A stretch of 64,000 nt of DNA from Pasteurella multocida subsp. multocida OH4807 (GCA_000973525.1 CP004391.1:930001-994000), one strand, 5' to 3'; counted from the first letter of the stretch, positions 39,641-51,575 are shown. The notes: generated by a model from the sequence alone, not told the origin. Numbers and translations are program-made.

Positions 39641-40375
39641 TTGATTAGCAAAACGAGGCATATTATCGAAAACTGGCAACGAGGTTTTGTCTTGCATCGC
39701 AAAGCCTATAGTGAAACGAGCTTATTAGTAGATTTATTCACAGAAGAAACAGGGCGTTTAACTGTACTCGCAAAAGGCGCCCGTGCAAAGCGTTCTGCAT
39801 TAAAAGGAGTTTTACAACCTTTTACGCCTTTACTATTACGTTGGACGGGTCGAGGAGAGTTAAAAACGCTTACGCGAGCAGAGCCCGCTGCCATTACTTT
39901 GCCACTCCAACACACCGCACTCTACAGTGGTTTTTATATTAATGAGTTAGTGAGTCGTGTACTGGAGCCTGAAACTGCTTATCCCCAGTTGTTTCAAGAT
40001 TATTTACATTGTTTAACGCGTTTAGCAACGACTCCCGCTCAAGTGGAGCCAAGTCTACGTCACTTTGAATTTCAATTATTGCAAACCTTAGGTTACGGCG
40101 TCGATTTTTGCCATTGTGCTGGCTCTGGGGAGCCTGTTGATATGAATATGACCTACCGTTATCGCGAAGAAAAAGGCTTTATTGCGTCATTAATTCAAGA
40201 TAATTTGACATTTTATGGACGAGAACTCTTGGCATTTGAGGCTCGCCAATTTCACGAACCCGCGACCTTACAGGCGGCAAAACGTTTTACTCGGATGGCG
40301 CTAAAACCTTATTTAGGGAATAAACCATTAAAAAGCCGAGAGTTATTTACTCAATATAAGTTGTATCAAAAATAG
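39641..40375 (+). CDS. recO: DNA repair protein RecO (unusual start)
   Basis: RecO helps RecFR load RecA in gap repair. The frame encodes [39 protein letters not shown] and a C-terminal [18 protein letters not shown], as in RecO. No ATG precedes the conserved start. The only canonical start codon upstream is TTG at 39641, given here; it lacks a Shine-Dalgarno and lies a few bases from a likely -10 (TAAAAT). Aligning with the E. coli N-terminus (MEGWQRAFVLH) puts residue 1 at the ATC codon 39665, with GAGG 6 bases upstream. The zinc-type Cys motif is reduced ([10 protein letters not shown]). rlmD follows after 3 bp. Confidence 0.9.
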   Translation: MISKTRHIIENWQRGFVLHRKAYSETSLLVDLFTEETGRLTVLAKGARAKRSALKGVLQPFTPLLLRWTGRGELKTLTRAEPAAITLPLQHTALYSGFYINELVSRVLEPETAYPQLFQDYLHCLTRLATTPAQVEPSLRHFEFQLLQTLGYGVDFCHCAGSGEPVDMNMTYRYREEKGFIASLIQDNLTFYGRELLAFEARQFHEPATLQAAKRFTRMALKPYLGNKPLKSRELFTQYKLYQK

Positions 40376-40378
40376 ATT

Positions 40379-41692
40379 ATGGTATTACGTTATACTCCTC
40401 CAAAATCACAGCAAACAAGAAAAAAATTCGTCACCGATATCGTTGATTTAGACTATCAAGGATTAGGGGTAGCCAAAATACAAGGCAAAACGTGGTTTAT
40501 CGAAAATGCCTTACCCCAAGAAAAAGTGGAAGTGCAAGTTGTCGAAGAAAAACGCCATTATGGTCAAGGTATTGCGACAAAAATTTTACAAGTCAGCCAT
40601 CAGCGCCAACGCCCTGTTTGTACTGATTATCATTTATGTGGCGGTTGCCAGACCCAACATATTGCCATTGACTTACAACGCCAAACTAAACAAAATGCCT
40701 TATTTCAGCGTCTACAAAAACTGCAGCCCCATGTACAAGTGATGCCCATGCTTGAAGGTGATATATGGCACTATCGTCGCAGAATGCGACTCAGCCTGTC
40801 TTTCAATTCAAAAACAAAACAGTTAGATATCGGTTTTCGACAAAAACGTTCACAACAGATTGTCAACATTCAACAGTGTCATGTTTTAACGAAACCACTC
40901 AATCATCTTTTAAGTAAACTTATTGTCTTGCTGAGAAACTGGTCTACCCCTAAAAACTTAGGCCACATAGAACTTGTTCAAGCGGATAATGGCATTGCTA
41001 TGTTGTTGCGTCATACTGGGAAATTGGCCGAAAAAGACCGCTCTTCGCTCATCTATTTTGCCAAACAAGAACAGTTGATGTTGTTTTTGCAAGATGACCA
41101 TCATCTCCTTCAAGTCTGTGGCGATTCGCCTTATTACCAACTGGATCATGGCTTACAGCTCCACTTTGATATTCGTGATTTTATTCAAGTAAACAAACAG
41201 TTAAATCAAAAAATGATCAGCACTGCATTAGACTGGTTGGAACTGAAATCTACAGATAATGTGTTAGATTTATTTTGCGGAATGGGAAACTTTACTTTAC
41301 CAATTAGTCGTCATGTCAAACATGTCATTGGTATTGAAGGGGTCTCTGCCATGGTAGCAAAAGCACAGAAAAATGCAGTACAGAACCAATGCACGAACGT
41401 TCAGTTTTACCAAGCTGATTTAGATAAACCTTTTGTGCATCACGCGTGGGCAACACAACCATTTAACAAGATTTTATTAGACCCACCTCGTGCTGGTGCA
41501 GCCTTTGCACTTCAAGCATTATGTGAACTAAATGCAGAAAAAATCGTCTATGTTTCCTGTAACCCTGCTACATTAGTACGAGATACAGAAATGTTACATA
41601 CTCTTGGCTACCGCCTACAAAAAGTCGCGATGATTGATATGTTCCCTCATACAGGGCATTTAGAATCCATCAGTTTATTTGAAAAACAATAA
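40379..41692 (+). CDS. rlmD: 23S rRNA m5U1939 methyltransferase RlmD
   Basis: RlmD (RumA) is a SAM-dependent methyltransferase with a 4Fe-4S cluster. The 437-residue product has an N-terminal TRAM domain (about 15-75) and a Cys cluster (CTDYHLCGGCQ, with a further Cys at IQQCHV). The Rossmann methyltransferase domain carries VLDLFCGMGNFTLPI, LLDPPRAGA and the catalytic Cys in VYVSCNPATL. It starts 3 bp after recO and ends 9 bp before relA, in a tight plus-strand cluster. Confidence 0.94.
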   Translation: MVLRYTPPKSQQTRKKFVTDIVDLDYQGLGVAKIQGKTWFIENALPQEKVEVQVVEEKRHYGQGIATKILQVSHQRQRPVCTDYHLCGGCQTQHIAIDLQRQTKQNALFQRLQKLQPHVQVMPMLEGDIWHYRRRMRLSLSFNSKTKQLDIGFRQKRSQQIVNIQQCHVLTKPLNHLLSKLIVLLRNWSTPKNLGHIELVQADNGIAMLLRHTGKLAEKDRSSLIYFAKQEQLMLFLQDDHHLLQVCGDSPYYQLDHGLQLHFDIRDFIQVNKQLNQKMISTALDWLELKSTDNVLDLFCGMGNFTLPISRHVKHVIGIEGVSAMVAKAQKNAVQNQCTNVQFYQADLDKPFVHHAWATQPFNKILLDPPRAGAAFALQALCELNAEKIVYVSCNPATLVRDTEMLHTLGYRLQKVAMIDMFPHTGHLESISLFEKQ

Positions 41693-41701
41693 GGATAGAT
41701 T

Positions 41702-43924
41702 ATGGTTGCAGTACGAAGTTCTCATTTACTGAATCCTAAAGATTTTGTGATTGAAACCTGGTGTGGACAGTTAGACTTGCCAGCATCAGTCAGAGATAAC
41801 CTTATTCGTGCCTGGTACTATTCACAACAAAAAATCACCGCACTGGCTTCTGAACAAAAAACTTGTTCATTACACGGCGGAGTCGAAATGGTAGAAATTC
41901 TGCACAGTTTGAATATGGATGCCGACAGCTTACTGACCGCAATGCTGTATCCTGTCATTAACCATAAACTTGTTGAATTAGCACAAGTGAGTGAAGAATT
42001 TGGTAGCAATATTAGCAAGTTAGCAAAAGGCGTGATGGAAATGGACAATATCCGTCAACTCAATGTCAGCCAATCGGCTAGCAGTTCTCAGGTCGACAAC
42101 GTACGTCGTATGCTATTGGCTATGGTAGATGATTTCCGCTGTGTCATTATTAAACTGGCAGAACGGATCACTTTTCTCCGCGACGCAGAACAAGATTGCT
42201 CGGAAGAAGATAAAGTGTTGGCGGCTAAAGAGTGTGCTAACATTTATGCTCCTCTCGCCAACCGCCTCGGTATCGGACAACTGAAATGGGAATTAGAAGA
42301 TTACTGTTTCCGCTATTTACATCCTGAACAATACCGTAATATTGCCCAATTATTACAAGAACGTCGTTTAGACCGCGAACAATATATTGCCGATTTCGTC
42401 GCTGAATTAAACGGCTATCTGCGTGAAAATATTGAGAATGCCGAAGTCTATGGACGACCAAAACATATTTACAGTATTTGGCGCAAGATGCAGAAGAAAC
42501 ATTTAGCCTTTAGCGACCTCTATGATGTACGTGCCGTACGTATTATCGTTCCGAAATTACAAGATTGTTATTCTGCCCTTGGTATTGTCCATACGCACTT
42601 CAAACATATTCCAAAAGAATTTGATGATTATGTGGCGAACCCTAAACCTAATGGCTATCAGTCTATCCATACGGTTGTGTTAGGTAAAGGCGGGAAACCT
42701 GTCGAAGTACAAATTCGAACACAACAAATGCATGATGACGCGGAGCTTGGTGTCGCAGCACACTGGAAATACAAAGAAGGTACCGTGGGTGGACGCTCAG
42801 GTTATGAAGAAAAAATCACGTGGTTACGTAAACTACTTGCATGGCAAGATGATATTACCGACTCAGGTGAGATTATGGCAGAAATGCGTAGCCAAGTGTT
42901 CGATGACCGCGTTTATGTTTTTACACCCAAAGGGGAAGTCATTGATTTACCAACAGGGTCTACCCCACTGGATTTTGCTTATAGTATTCATAGTGAAATT
43001 GGACATCGCTGCATTGGTGCCAAAGTAGCAGGTCGTATTGTTCCCTTCACCTACCAATTACAAATGGGTGATCAAATCGAGATCATTACTCAGAAAAATC
43101 CAAACCCAAGCCGAGATTGGCTCAATCCCAACCTTGGTTTTGCTCATACCGCTAAAGCACGCGCTAAAATTCATGCTTGGTTCAAAAAGCAAGATCGTGA
43201 GAAAAATATCCCTGCAGGTAAAGACATGCTGGATAACGAAATGGCGCGCTTAAATCTTAGCTTAAAACAAATAGAGCAATACGCGTTACCGCGTTATAAC
43301 TTAAAAAACCTTGAGGACTTATATGCGGGCTTAGGGGGAGGAGACATTCGGCTTAATCATCTCATCAACTTTCTACAAAATAAGCTCATCAAAGCAACCG
43401 CACAAGAAGTCGATGAAGAAATTCTTCGTCATGTAGCAAATAAAAGTGCGGCAAATAACCAACAAAAAGAAAAGCCCAAAGGCTATGTCATCGTAGAAGG
43501 GGTAGGAAACTTAATGCACCATATTGCCCGTTGCTGTCAACCTATTCCTGGCGATCATATTATGGGTTACATTACGATGGGACGCGGTATTTCAATACAC
43601 CGAAGCGATTGTGAGCAATTTCTCGAATTACAACAAGCTCACCCAGAACGCGTCGTTGAATCGCTTTGGGGAGAAAATTATGCCAGTGGATTCCGCATCA
43701 GTATACGCATTCTTGCCAGCGATCGTAGTGGTTTATTGCGAGATATCACAACCGTACTCGCCAATGATAAGATTAGTGTACTTGGGGTATCAAGCCGAAC
43801 AGATACCAAAAAGCAATTAGCCACAATCGATATGGAAATTGAACTGAATAACGTTCAAGTTTTAAGTAAAATTCTCGCTCGTTTAGCTAAATTAGACGAT
43901 GTTATCGAAGCAAAACGACTCTAA
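41702..43924 (+). CDS. relA: (p)ppGpp synthetase RelA
   Basis: RelA makes (p)ppGpp on stalled ribosomes. The 740-residue protein has an N-terminal hydrolase-like domain in which the HD pair is lost (AMLYPVINHKL), so this is RelA and not SpoT. A synthetase domain follows (YDVRAVRIIVPKLQDCYSALGIVH, NPKPNGYQSIHTVV). Then come a TGS domain (VYVFTPKGEVIDLPTGSTPLDFAY), a Cys motif (IARCCQPIPGDHI) and a C-terminal ACT domain. It follows rlmD, as in E. coli, and precedes dgkA. Confidence 0.95.
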   Translation: MVAVRSSHLLNPKDFVIETWCGQLDLPASVRDNLIRAWYYSQQKITALASEQKTCSLHGGVEMVEILHSLNMDADSLLTAMLYPVINHKLVELAQVSEEFGSNISKLAKGVMEMDNIRQLNVSQSASSSQVDNVRRMLLAMVDDFRCVIIKLAERITFLRDAEQDCSEEDKVLAAKECANIYAPLANRLGIGQLKWELEDYCFRYLHPEQYRNIAQLLQERRLDREQYIADFVAELNGYLRENIENAEVYGRPKHIYSIWRKMQKKHLAFSDLYDVRAVRIIVPKLQDCYSALGIVHTHFKHIPKEFDDYVANPKPNGYQSIHTVVLGKGGKPVEVQIRTQQMHDDAELGVAAHWKYKEGTVGGRSGYEEKITWLRKLLAWQDDITDSGEIMAEMRSQVFDDRVYVFTPKGEVIDLPTGSTPLDFAYSIHSEIGHRCIGAKVAGRIVPFTYQLQMGDQIEIITQKNPNPSRDWLNPNLGFAHTAKARAKIHAWFKKQDREKNIPAGKDMLDNEMARLNLSLKQIEQYALPRYNLKNLEDLYAGLGGGDIRLNHLINFLQNKLIKATAQEVDEEILRHVANKSAANNQQKEKPKGYVIVEGVGNLMHHIARCCQPIPGDHIMGYITMGRGISIHRSDCEQFLELQQAHPERVVESLWGENYASGFRISIRILASDRSGLLRDITTVLANDKISVLGVSSRTDTKKQLATIDMEIELNNVQVLSKILARLAKLDDVIEAKRL

Positions 43925-43949
43925 CAATAAAATAGACAGGAATAGAACC

Positions 43950-44306
43950 ATGCATAAAACAACAGGACTCACGCATTTAATTAAAGCAACGGGTTACTCG
44001 ATAAAGGGGCTAACATTTGCTATCAAATCTGAAACGGCATTTCGCCATGAGCTCCTTGCTTGTGTTTTTCTCATCCCACTTGCATGTTGGTTAGGAGAAA
44101 GTGCGGTCGAAATGGCATTGATGCTTGGTTCACTATTCGTGGTACTTGCCTTAGAATTAGTGAACAGTGCAATTGAGTCTGTTGTTGACCGTGTTGGATT
44201 AGAGTTTCATGAGTTATCTGGACGCGCTAAAGATCTGGGTTCTGCCGCCGTTTTTATTGCAATGGTCAATGTCGCTGTGATATGGGGATTTGTCATTTTT
44301 TACTAA
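43950..44306 (+). CDS. dgkA: Diacylglycerol kinase DgkA
   Basis: DgkA is a trimeric inner-membrane kinase that recycles diacylglycerol to phosphatidic acid. ATG 43950 with AGGA 8 bases upstream gives 118 residues, near the usual 122; the frame opens further upstream inside relA and is not used. The motifs FAIKSETAFRHEL and VLALELVNSAIESVVDR contain the catalytic Glu residues, with three membrane helices. An uptake signal lies in the coding region at 44099-44107. Confidence 0.95.
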   Translation: MHKTTGLTHLIKATGYSIKGLTFAIKSETAFRHELLACVFLIPLACWLGESAVEMALMLGSLFVVLALELVNSAIESVVDRVGLEFHELSGRAKDLGSAAVFIAMVNVAVIWGFVIFY

Positions 44307-44325
44307 TATCCACACTACACGTTTT

Positions 44326-45606
44326 CTAGCTCAATGACTGATTTTTATCTTTTAATAAACTATAAAAAATAAAGATCAAAAAGAAATAAAAAATATGCCC
44401 TGAATTATGTGTCAGAAATGCCTGAGTTAAAGAATAAAACATCACTGAAATAATATGAATCACTGCTAAAGTTGCGACTAAATGTTGTGTCTTATCCACC
44501 ACACTGCGTTTTTGATAAAAATGATAAAGAGGGACAAAGAATACCGCCAATAAGGCAGTGAGACCTAAAAAACCCAATTTTGATAAATTATCTAAATACT
44601 GATTATGTGCATGCGTAAAACTGGCGGCATATTCACTGATGATCCCTTCCTGGTTCTGTAATTGCCGTTTTTGCGTGGCACCCGCACTTCCTAACCCTAA
44701 TACGGGTTTTTCTTTCACCATAAGCAACGCACTTTTCCATAATTCTAAACGAGCGCCGACAGAGGTTTTCTCTTGTTGTTCTTCTGGACTAAAATATTGT
44801 TGTACTTCAGTATAGGCTTCGGTTACACGGGAAACCAATTTCGTTTTAGGGGTGATTGCCATCGCAGTGATCAAAAGGACAAACAACACACTCAAAAATA
44901 AGCCTATTTTTTTCGATAAATACTGCCGATAGCTGAATAATACAAAACATAATAAAAAAGGAAGCCCAATCCAGCCGCCGCGCGCTGTTGATAAAATACT
45001 CCCGAAAATACCAAGCAACGTAGCAATAATAGCAAACAACATCATTCGATACTGTTTACAACTAAAATAATACAATCCAATAGCAAATGAAAAGAGACCT
45101 AAAGACATAGCAATATCCCCCGCCTATATTTGTAATATACGTGGTGAATAGGCTGCATACACATTTAAAATAAAGCGATCATAAATCGCAACAATTCCCG
45201 CAATGCTCGCCCCACATACTATCCCTTTGAGAAACCAATCTACATTTGGCTTATATTGTGCAAATAAATACAATAATGGAATAAAAAAACACAATTTACT
45301 AATATGCTCTAATTCCCGTATTTTTTCTGAATGCCAAAAAAAAGACAAAAGAAAAACAGCACAATAAAAAATCAGGCAGCCTATCCAACTTTTTTCCGCA
45401 ACAGATAAAGAAAGTCTATGCTGCTTAACAACAGCATAAATTAGATAGCCGAATCCAATTAAGCTCAAAAATAAAGGGGCAAAATTATGTCCACCTTTTA
45501 CGAGAAAAATAGCTGAACTAAAACTAAAAATAAGAAAATTTATACTAATGTATAAAAAAAGGTTTTTTGATAACAACATAATAATCAACTTATCCCTAAA
45601 AAACAA
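44326..45606 (-). pseudogene. O-antigen ligase/polymerase-like gene (Wzy_C/WaaL family) interrupted by one amber codon
   Basis: Two same-frame pieces, 45606-45124 (160 codons) and 45108-44326 (260 codons), are joined by TAG (45126-45124) and five sense codons reading AGDIA. Read through, the protein is about 425 residues with many membrane helices. It has the Wzy_C signature AGDIAMSLGLFSF and a large periplasmic loop with GSAGATQKRQLQN and FTHAHNQYLDNLSKLGFLG, as in WaaL-type ligases. The stop most likely arose from CAG (Gln). No other damage is visible, and ATG 45108 lacks a Shine-Dalgarno. The 5' start is uncertain (ATG 45579 or TTG 45606). It lies just after the fba terminator. Confidence 0.8.
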
Positions 45607-45634
45607 AAAGACCGCACATGATAGTACGGTCTTA
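45600..45634 (-). terminator. Terminator of fba
   Basis: On the minus strand AAGACCG (45632-45626) pairs with CGGTCTT (45613-45607), with a partly paired interior, and a T-rich run follows. The interrupted ligase gene begins directly within or after it. Confidence 0.78.
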
Positions 45635-45654
45635 GTTTAACTCAATTTAATCAA

Positions 45655-46734
<1,080 letters not shown>

Positions 46735-46803
46735 TTTCTGCTTCCTTTTTTATTTGATTGGAATAAATGTTTTTCTTTACGAACGTCATCTTTCTTTTAG
46801 ATA

Positions 46804-46839
46804 AAAAGATAGGGGCGGCTCAATTCAGCCTGCCCCTAT
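46804..46839 (-). terminator. Terminator of pgk
   Basis: ATAGGGGC (46809-46816) pairs with GCCCCTAT (46832-46839), and inner GGCT (46817-46820) with AGCC (46827-46830). On the minus strand a T run follows, right after the pgk stop. Confidence 0.9.
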
Positions 46840-46843
46840 TATA

Positions 46844-48007
46844 TTAGCCATTTGCACGTTTTTCTAAAATTTCTACTGCTGGTAATACTTTACCTTCAAC
46901 AAATTCTAAGAAGGCGCCACCACCCGTTGAGATATAAGAAATTTTATCTTTGATACCGAATAGGTCGATTGCCGCTAACGTATCACCACCGCCCGCGATT
47001 GAGAATGCGTCACTATTGGCGATTGCGTGAGAAATGATTTCAGTTCCTTTACGGAAGTTAGGAAATTCAAATACGCCGACTGGACCATTCCAGAGAATCG
47101 TTTTGGCGTTTTTGATAATTTCTACTAATTGCGCAGCCGATTTATCACCAATATCAAAAATGGATTCGTCATCTTTCACTTCATTGACCGCTTTTTCAGT
47201 TGCTGCAGCTGTTTCAGAGAATTCTAAGCCAACACGCACATCTACTGGTACAGGAATATCGGTGCTTGCTGCTAAGTTTTTCGCGACTGGGATTAAATCT
47301 TCTTCGTAAAGCGATTTACCTACATTGTGACCCGCAGCTGCGATGAACGTATTCGCAATACCACCACCCACGATAATTTGGTCAGCAATTTTTGAAAGAG
47401 AATTTAATACTTCTAATTTTGTTGATACTTTAGAACCACCCACAATTGCAACCATCGGACGCGCTGGCTCTTTTAATGCTTTACCTAGCGCATCTAATTC
47501 AGCTGCTAATAATGGTCCGGCACAAGCGACTGGTGCAAATTCTGCAACGCCGTAAGTGGATGCTTGCGCACGGTGAGCGGTACCGAATGCATCCATAACG
47601 AATACGTCACAAAGTGCGGCATATTTTTTCCCTAATTCAGGATCGTTTTTCTTCTCGCCTTTGTTAATACGTACGTTTTCTAAAACAACGATTTCCCCTT
47701 CTTTCACGTCTACACCATCTAAATAATCACGAACTAAACGAACTGGGACATCTAAATGGGCATTTAAGTAATCAACTACAGGTTTTAAAGAGCTTGCTTC
47801 ATCAAATTCACCCTCTGTTGGACGCCCTAAGTGTGATGTCACCATCACTTTTGCCCCTTTTTCTAACGCAAGTTTTAATGTTGGGATTGTGGCACGAATA
47901 CGCGCATCAGACGTCACTTTGCCATCTTTGACCGGCACATTCAGATCTGCACGAATAAACACACGTTTGCCAGCTAAATCTAAGTCTGTCATTTTGATTA
48001 CTGACAT
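46844..48007 (-). CDS. pgk: Phosphoglycerate kinase
   Basis: Pgk makes ATP from 1,3-bisphosphoglycerate in glycolysis. ATG 48007 ([26 protein letters not shown]) after AGAGG gives 387 residues, the E. coli length; upstream in-frame codons are rejected. Visible motifs include the substrate-binding [11 protein letters not shown] and SHLGRPTEG, the nucleotide-site [12 protein letters not shown], and NGPVGVFEF...[12 protein letters not shown]. No gapA or epd gene lies next to it in this window. Confidence 0.97.
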   Translation of the reverse strand: MSVIKMTDLDLAGKRVFIRADLNVPVKDGKVTSDARIRATIPTLKLALEKGAKVMVTSHLGRPTEGEFDEASSLKPVVDYLNAHLDVPVRLVRDYLDGVDVKEGEIVVLENVRINKGEKKNDPELGKKYAALCDVFVMDAFGTAHRAQASTYGVAEFAPVACAGPLLAAELDALGKALKEPARPMVAIVGGSKVSTKLEVLNSLSKIADQIIVGGGIANTFIAAAGHNVGKSLYEEDLIPVAKNLAASTDIPVPVDVRVGLEFSETAAATEKAVNEVKDDESIFDIGDKSAAQLVEIIKNAKTILWNGPVGVFEFPNFRKGTEIISHAIANSDAFSIAGGGDTLAAIDLFGIKDKISYISTGGGAFLEFVEGKVLPAVEILEKRANG

Positions 48008-48126
48008 ATTTAATCCTCTTATTTTAGTTAAATTAAAATTTGGAAAAACTGCTTTTATTATACCCATTTATCACTAGGGTGTAACTGCGTTAGATCAAAC
48101 ATTTTTCATTATTTAATGAATAAAAA

Positions 48127-48822
48127 TTAATATCCTGTGCGACTTCTTGGGCAATCTATTACCTTCCAATTCAAATCATAACAAATGAATAATTCATTAC
48201 GACTTGCTCCAAGATAAGTATCACTTAATTGCGGATTATTTTTACGTAACCATTGAAACAATTCATTACGGCTTAATTCATAAGGAGGTAATTTCAACGT
48301 ACGGTATAATTCCCGTTGTTTCTCAAAATACGCCTGAGCTTGAGGAAAAGCACAAGCACCATGCTTCTCCCATTCACCTTGTAATAAGCTTGCACTCGGT
48401 GATTCTGGTAAATATTGCTCAATGACCTCTTGGGCGACGATAGGAAGATCGCCCTGACAAAAACGAGGATGATCAGATACGCGTCTCGCTCGTTCGTTTT
48501 GCGGCCATAGACCATGTATCACCCACCCAAATTGTTGAGTTAAACCACATTGGTATTGTAATGAAGTGGGTAAATCATCTCCATAACGCTGACGTTGTTT
48601 AGAACAAAAAGCAGGAGACCACGATAAGACAAAAGTATAATAATCAATCGGTGCAATCGCATTTTGACCGATTGGATCATTTTTCATAATATAGTCGTAA
48701 TTACGATCAATCACGACGACAACAGCTTGTTTTTGTTTAGAAAAATAATACCAACCTGACAATAAAAACATTAAGAAGCAAACCACAAAAATCGAAAGTT
48801 GCAGCGTTTTTTTCTCGTTCAT
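48127..48822 (-). CDS. Ribonuclease T2 family protein (RNase I-like)
   Basis: This 231-residue T2-family endoribonuclease has an N-terminal hydrophobic segment (about 9-27) that looks like a membrane anchor or uncleaved signal (no clear AxA site). Active-site regions CAS I (YYTFVLSWSPAFC and IHGLWPQNERAR) and CAS II (GEWEKHGACAF) carry the catalytic His and Glu residues. Paired Cys residues fit a periplasmic protein. The enzyme should degrade RNA outside the cytoplasm. It is somewhat shorter than E. coli RNase I. It is divergent from the ferredoxin gene yfhL. Confidence 0.9.
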   Translation of the reverse strand: MNEKKTLQLSIFVVCFLMFLLSGWYYFSKQKQAVVVVIDRNYDYIMKNDPIGQNAIAPIDYYTFVLSWSPAFCSKQRQRYGDDLPTSLQYQCGLTQQFGWVIHGLWPQNERARRVSDHPRFCQGDLPIVAQEVIEQYLPESPSASLLQGEWEKHGACAFPQAQAYFEKQRELYRTLKLPPYELSRNELFQWLRKNNPQLSDTYLGASRNELFICYDLNWKVIDCPRSRTGY

Positions 48823-48884
48823 AAAATTCCTATTTCACTTTTAAACTGTATTCATTATAATCTGCCACTTTCACTTTAACATAG

Positions 48885-49166
<282 letters not shown>

Positions 49167-49209
49167 TCATTCTTCAATTATCACTTCCCGTTATCTCGCA
49201 TCTGTCTGA

Positions 49210-49218
49210 AAGTGCGGT
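49210..49218 (+). repeat. DNA uptake signal sequence
   Basis: AAGTGCGGT lies in the short gap between the converging yfhL and glmS genes. It is a single copy with no partner arm, so it does not form a terminator. Confidence 0.9.
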
Positions 49219-49255
49219 TCAATTTCCTTCTATTTCGATTCAATTTTTCATGACA

Positions 49256-51088
49256 TTATTCAACGGTCACCGCTTTAGCCAAGTTTCTAGGCTGATCCAC
49301 GTCTGTCCCTTTCACTAACGCAACATGATAAGCGAATAGTTGCATAGGCACCGTATAGAGAATAGGGGTCAATAGCGAATGAGTCGTCGGAAGGAAAATA
49401 ACACGAACCTGTTGACTCGCGGTAAACCCAGCCTCTTTGTCCGTAAAAAGATAAATATGTCCCCCACGTGCACGTACTTCTTCAGTATTGGACTTCACTT
49501 TTTCCACTAATTCATTATTAGGTGCCGCGACAATGACAGGCATTGCGGCATCTACTAATGCTAATGGACCATGCTTTAATTCGCCTGCTGCGTAAGCTTC
49601 AGCATGAATATAGGAAATTTCCTTCAACTTTAATGCGGCCTCCTGCATGATAGGATACAATTCTCCACGACCTAAAAACAGCGCGTGCTCCTGAGCCGCA
49701 AACTCTTGTGCTATAGCCGCAATAGCAGGTTCCAATGCCAATAATTTTTGCACTTCTGCTGGCAACAATGTTAATGCCTCGACCATCTCCGCTTCTTTAT
49801 CAGCACATATCGCCTTTTTTTGCTTACCGATTGCAATCACTAACATCAACAATGCGACTAACTGCGTAGTAAACGCTTTGGTCGAGGCAACGCCAATTTC
49901 CACACCTGCACGTGTCATGAATGCAAAATCAGACTCACGAACTAAAGAAGAGCCAACAACATTGCAAATCGTCATACTGGCGATATAGTTTCGCTGCTTC
50001 GCGATACGTAAGGCAGCTAAGGTATCCGCTGTTTCGCCAGATTGCGAAAGCGTAATAAATAAACTATTTGGGCGCGTTACGGCTTGTCGATAACGAAACT
50101 CTGACGCAATTTCAACATCACAACTCACCCCTGCTATTCCCTCAAGCCAGTAACGTGCCACCATACCTGCATGATAAGAAGTACCACATGCAACAATATG
50201 TATATGCTCAATCTGCTCAAATAATTTTCTTGCCTCGCTCCCGATAAGCTCAATATTTACCTCACGCTCACTAAGGCACCCTTGCATCGTGTTTAGAAGA
50301 GCGGTGGGTTGTTCAAAAATTTCTTTCTGCATAAAATGAGAAAAGGCACCTTTTTCTGCCTGTTCTGCTACTACATCAAGCTGGTGACAAGCTCGCTGCA
50401 CACGTTGTCCCATTGAGTCATAAATATTGACTTGACTCGAGGTAATCTCAGCGACATCTCCTTCTTCAAGAAAAATAAATTGATTCGCAATATGCAATAA
50501 AGCAAGCTGATCGGAAGCAAAAAAGTTTTCCTGCTGCCCTAAACCGATGACTAAAGGACTCCCTGAACGAGCAGCAATTAAATGTGTTGGGTTTAAATAA
50601 TCCATCACTACTATTGCATAAGCACCTTTCAATTGTTGTACTACGCGTTGCACAGCCTCTAATACGTTAGCCGAACGACGACTTTCCCATTCTAGTAAAT
50701 GTACAATCACTTCTGTATCGGTATCCGATTGAAATTGATAGCCTTTATTTTGTAACGCTAAACGAAGTGTTTGATGGTTTTCAATGATCCCATTATGCAC
50801 CAATGCGAAATGTCCAGAACAATGAGGATGGGCATTCTGCTCAGCTGGCACACCATGCGTCGCCCAACGCGTATGCGCAATCCCTGTTTTACCAAATAAA
50901 TGTTGTGTTTCCATTGCCTGTGCTAATGCTTCGACTTTTCCCACACAACGTAATCGCTGCAATTGATTGTGTTCATCTACAACAGCCACACCTGCCGAAT
51001 CATAACCGCGATATTCCAAACGGCGCAGTCCTTCTAATAGTAATTCAGCAACATCACGATGAGAAACCATACCCACGATACCACACAT
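49256..51088 (-). CDS. glmS: Glucosamine-6-phosphate synthase
   Basis: GlmS makes glucosamine-6-phosphate from fructose-6-phosphate and glutamine, the first step to UDP-GlcNAc for peptidoglycan and LPS. The 610-residue protein starts MCGIVG, placing the nucleophile Cys at position 2 after Met removal (type II glutaminase domain). Two SIS isomerase domains follow, with [18 protein letters not shown] and ...LAKAVTVE at the C-terminus. The start follows AAGGAA. No glmS ribozyme, as in Firmicutes, is expected or seen in the 5' region. Confidence 0.97.
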   Translation of the reverse strand: MCGIVGMVSHRDVAELLLEGLRRLEYRGYDSAGVAVVDEHNQLQRLRCVGKVEALAQAMETQHLFGKTGIAHTRWATHGVPAEQNAHPHCSGHFALVHNGIIENHQTLRLALQNKGYQFQSDTDTEVIVHLLEWESRRSANVLEAVQRVVQQLKGAYAIVVMDYLNPTHLIAARSGSPLVIGLGQQENFFASDQLALLHIANQFIFLEEGDVAEITSSQVNIYDSMGQRVQRACHQLDVVAEQAEKGAFSHFMQKEIFEQPTALLNTMQGCLSEREVNIELIGSEARKLFEQIEHIHIVACGTSYHAGMVARYWLEGIAGVSCDVEIASEFRYRQAVTRPNSLFITLSQSGETADTLAALRIAKQRNYIASMTICNVVGSSLVRESDFAFMTRAGVEIGVASTKAFTTQLVALLMLVIAIGKQKKAICADKEAEMVEALTLLPAEVQKLLALEPAIAAIAQEFAAQEHALFLGRGELYPIMQEAALKLKEISYIHAEAYAAGELKHGPLALVDAAMPVIVAAPNNELVEKVKSNTEEVRARGGHIYLFTDKEAGFTASQQVRVIFLPTTHSLLTPILYTVPMQLFAYHVALVKGTDVDQPRNLAKAVTVE

Positions 51089-51245
51089 GTTTCATTCCTT
51101 ATAAAATTCCATTTGACTAATTAACATCATGATTAAAAAATATAAATTTAAGCCTGAATATATTTAATTTTAAGACATAACATATTATAGAGGTAATGCT
51201 AAGATGTAAATAAAACATAGTCATTTGGAGCAAAAGGGGAAAATA

Positions 51246-51281
51246 AAAAGCTCTGTAGTTTGCTTGCTACAGAGCTTTTGA
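51246..51281 (-). terminator. Terminator of the HU gene
   Basis: AAAAGCTCTGTAG (51246-51258) pairs over 13 bp with CTACAGAGCTTTT (51267-51279) around an 8-base loop. A T-rich run follows on the minus strand. Confidence 0.92.
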
Positions 51282-51302
51282 AATGTAAAAAGGATGACTT
51301 AA

Positions 51303-51575
51303 TTATTTTACTGCGTCTTTTAATGCTTTACCTGCAACAAATGCTGGTACTTTAGATGCAGCGATTTTAATCTCTGCACCCGTTTGTGGGTTACGACCTG
51401 TACGTGCTTTGCGTGCATTCACTTTGAATGTACCAAAACCGATTAATTGTACTGGCTCACCCGCTTTTAGACTACCAGAGATAGCGTCTAACGTTGCTTC
51501 TAATGCGGCTTTAGCTTGTTTCTTATTTAAATCAGCTGCATTTGCAATTGCATCGATTAAATCCGTTTTATTCAT
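51303..51575 (-). CDS. hup: DNA-binding protein HU
   Basis: HU is a small nucleoid protein that bends DNA. ATG 51575 gives 90 residues, starting [21 protein letters not shown]. The signature [23 protein letters not shown] covers the DNA-binding arm, including the Pro residue (RNPQTG). It ends [11 protein letters not shown]. It resembles HU more than IHF by sequence and length. Codon use is typical of a highly expressed gene. Its own terminator follows. Confidence 0.95.
   Translation of the reverse strand: MNKTDLIDAIANAADLNKKQAKAALEATLDAISGSLKAGEPVQLIGFGTFKVNARKARTGRNPQTGAEIKIAASKVPAFVAGKALKDAVK

Noticed and set aside
44326..45108. The downstream ligase fragment as an independent 260-residue gene.
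   Set aside because: The ATG at 45108 lacks a Shine-Dalgarno and begins in the middle of the conserved AGDIAMSLG core, so it is the remainder of the interrupted gene.
50803..51120. A 105-codon plus-strand open frame over the glmS start.
   Set aside because: It lies antisense to the conserved glutaminase domain of GlmS and shows no domain or Shine-Dalgarno.
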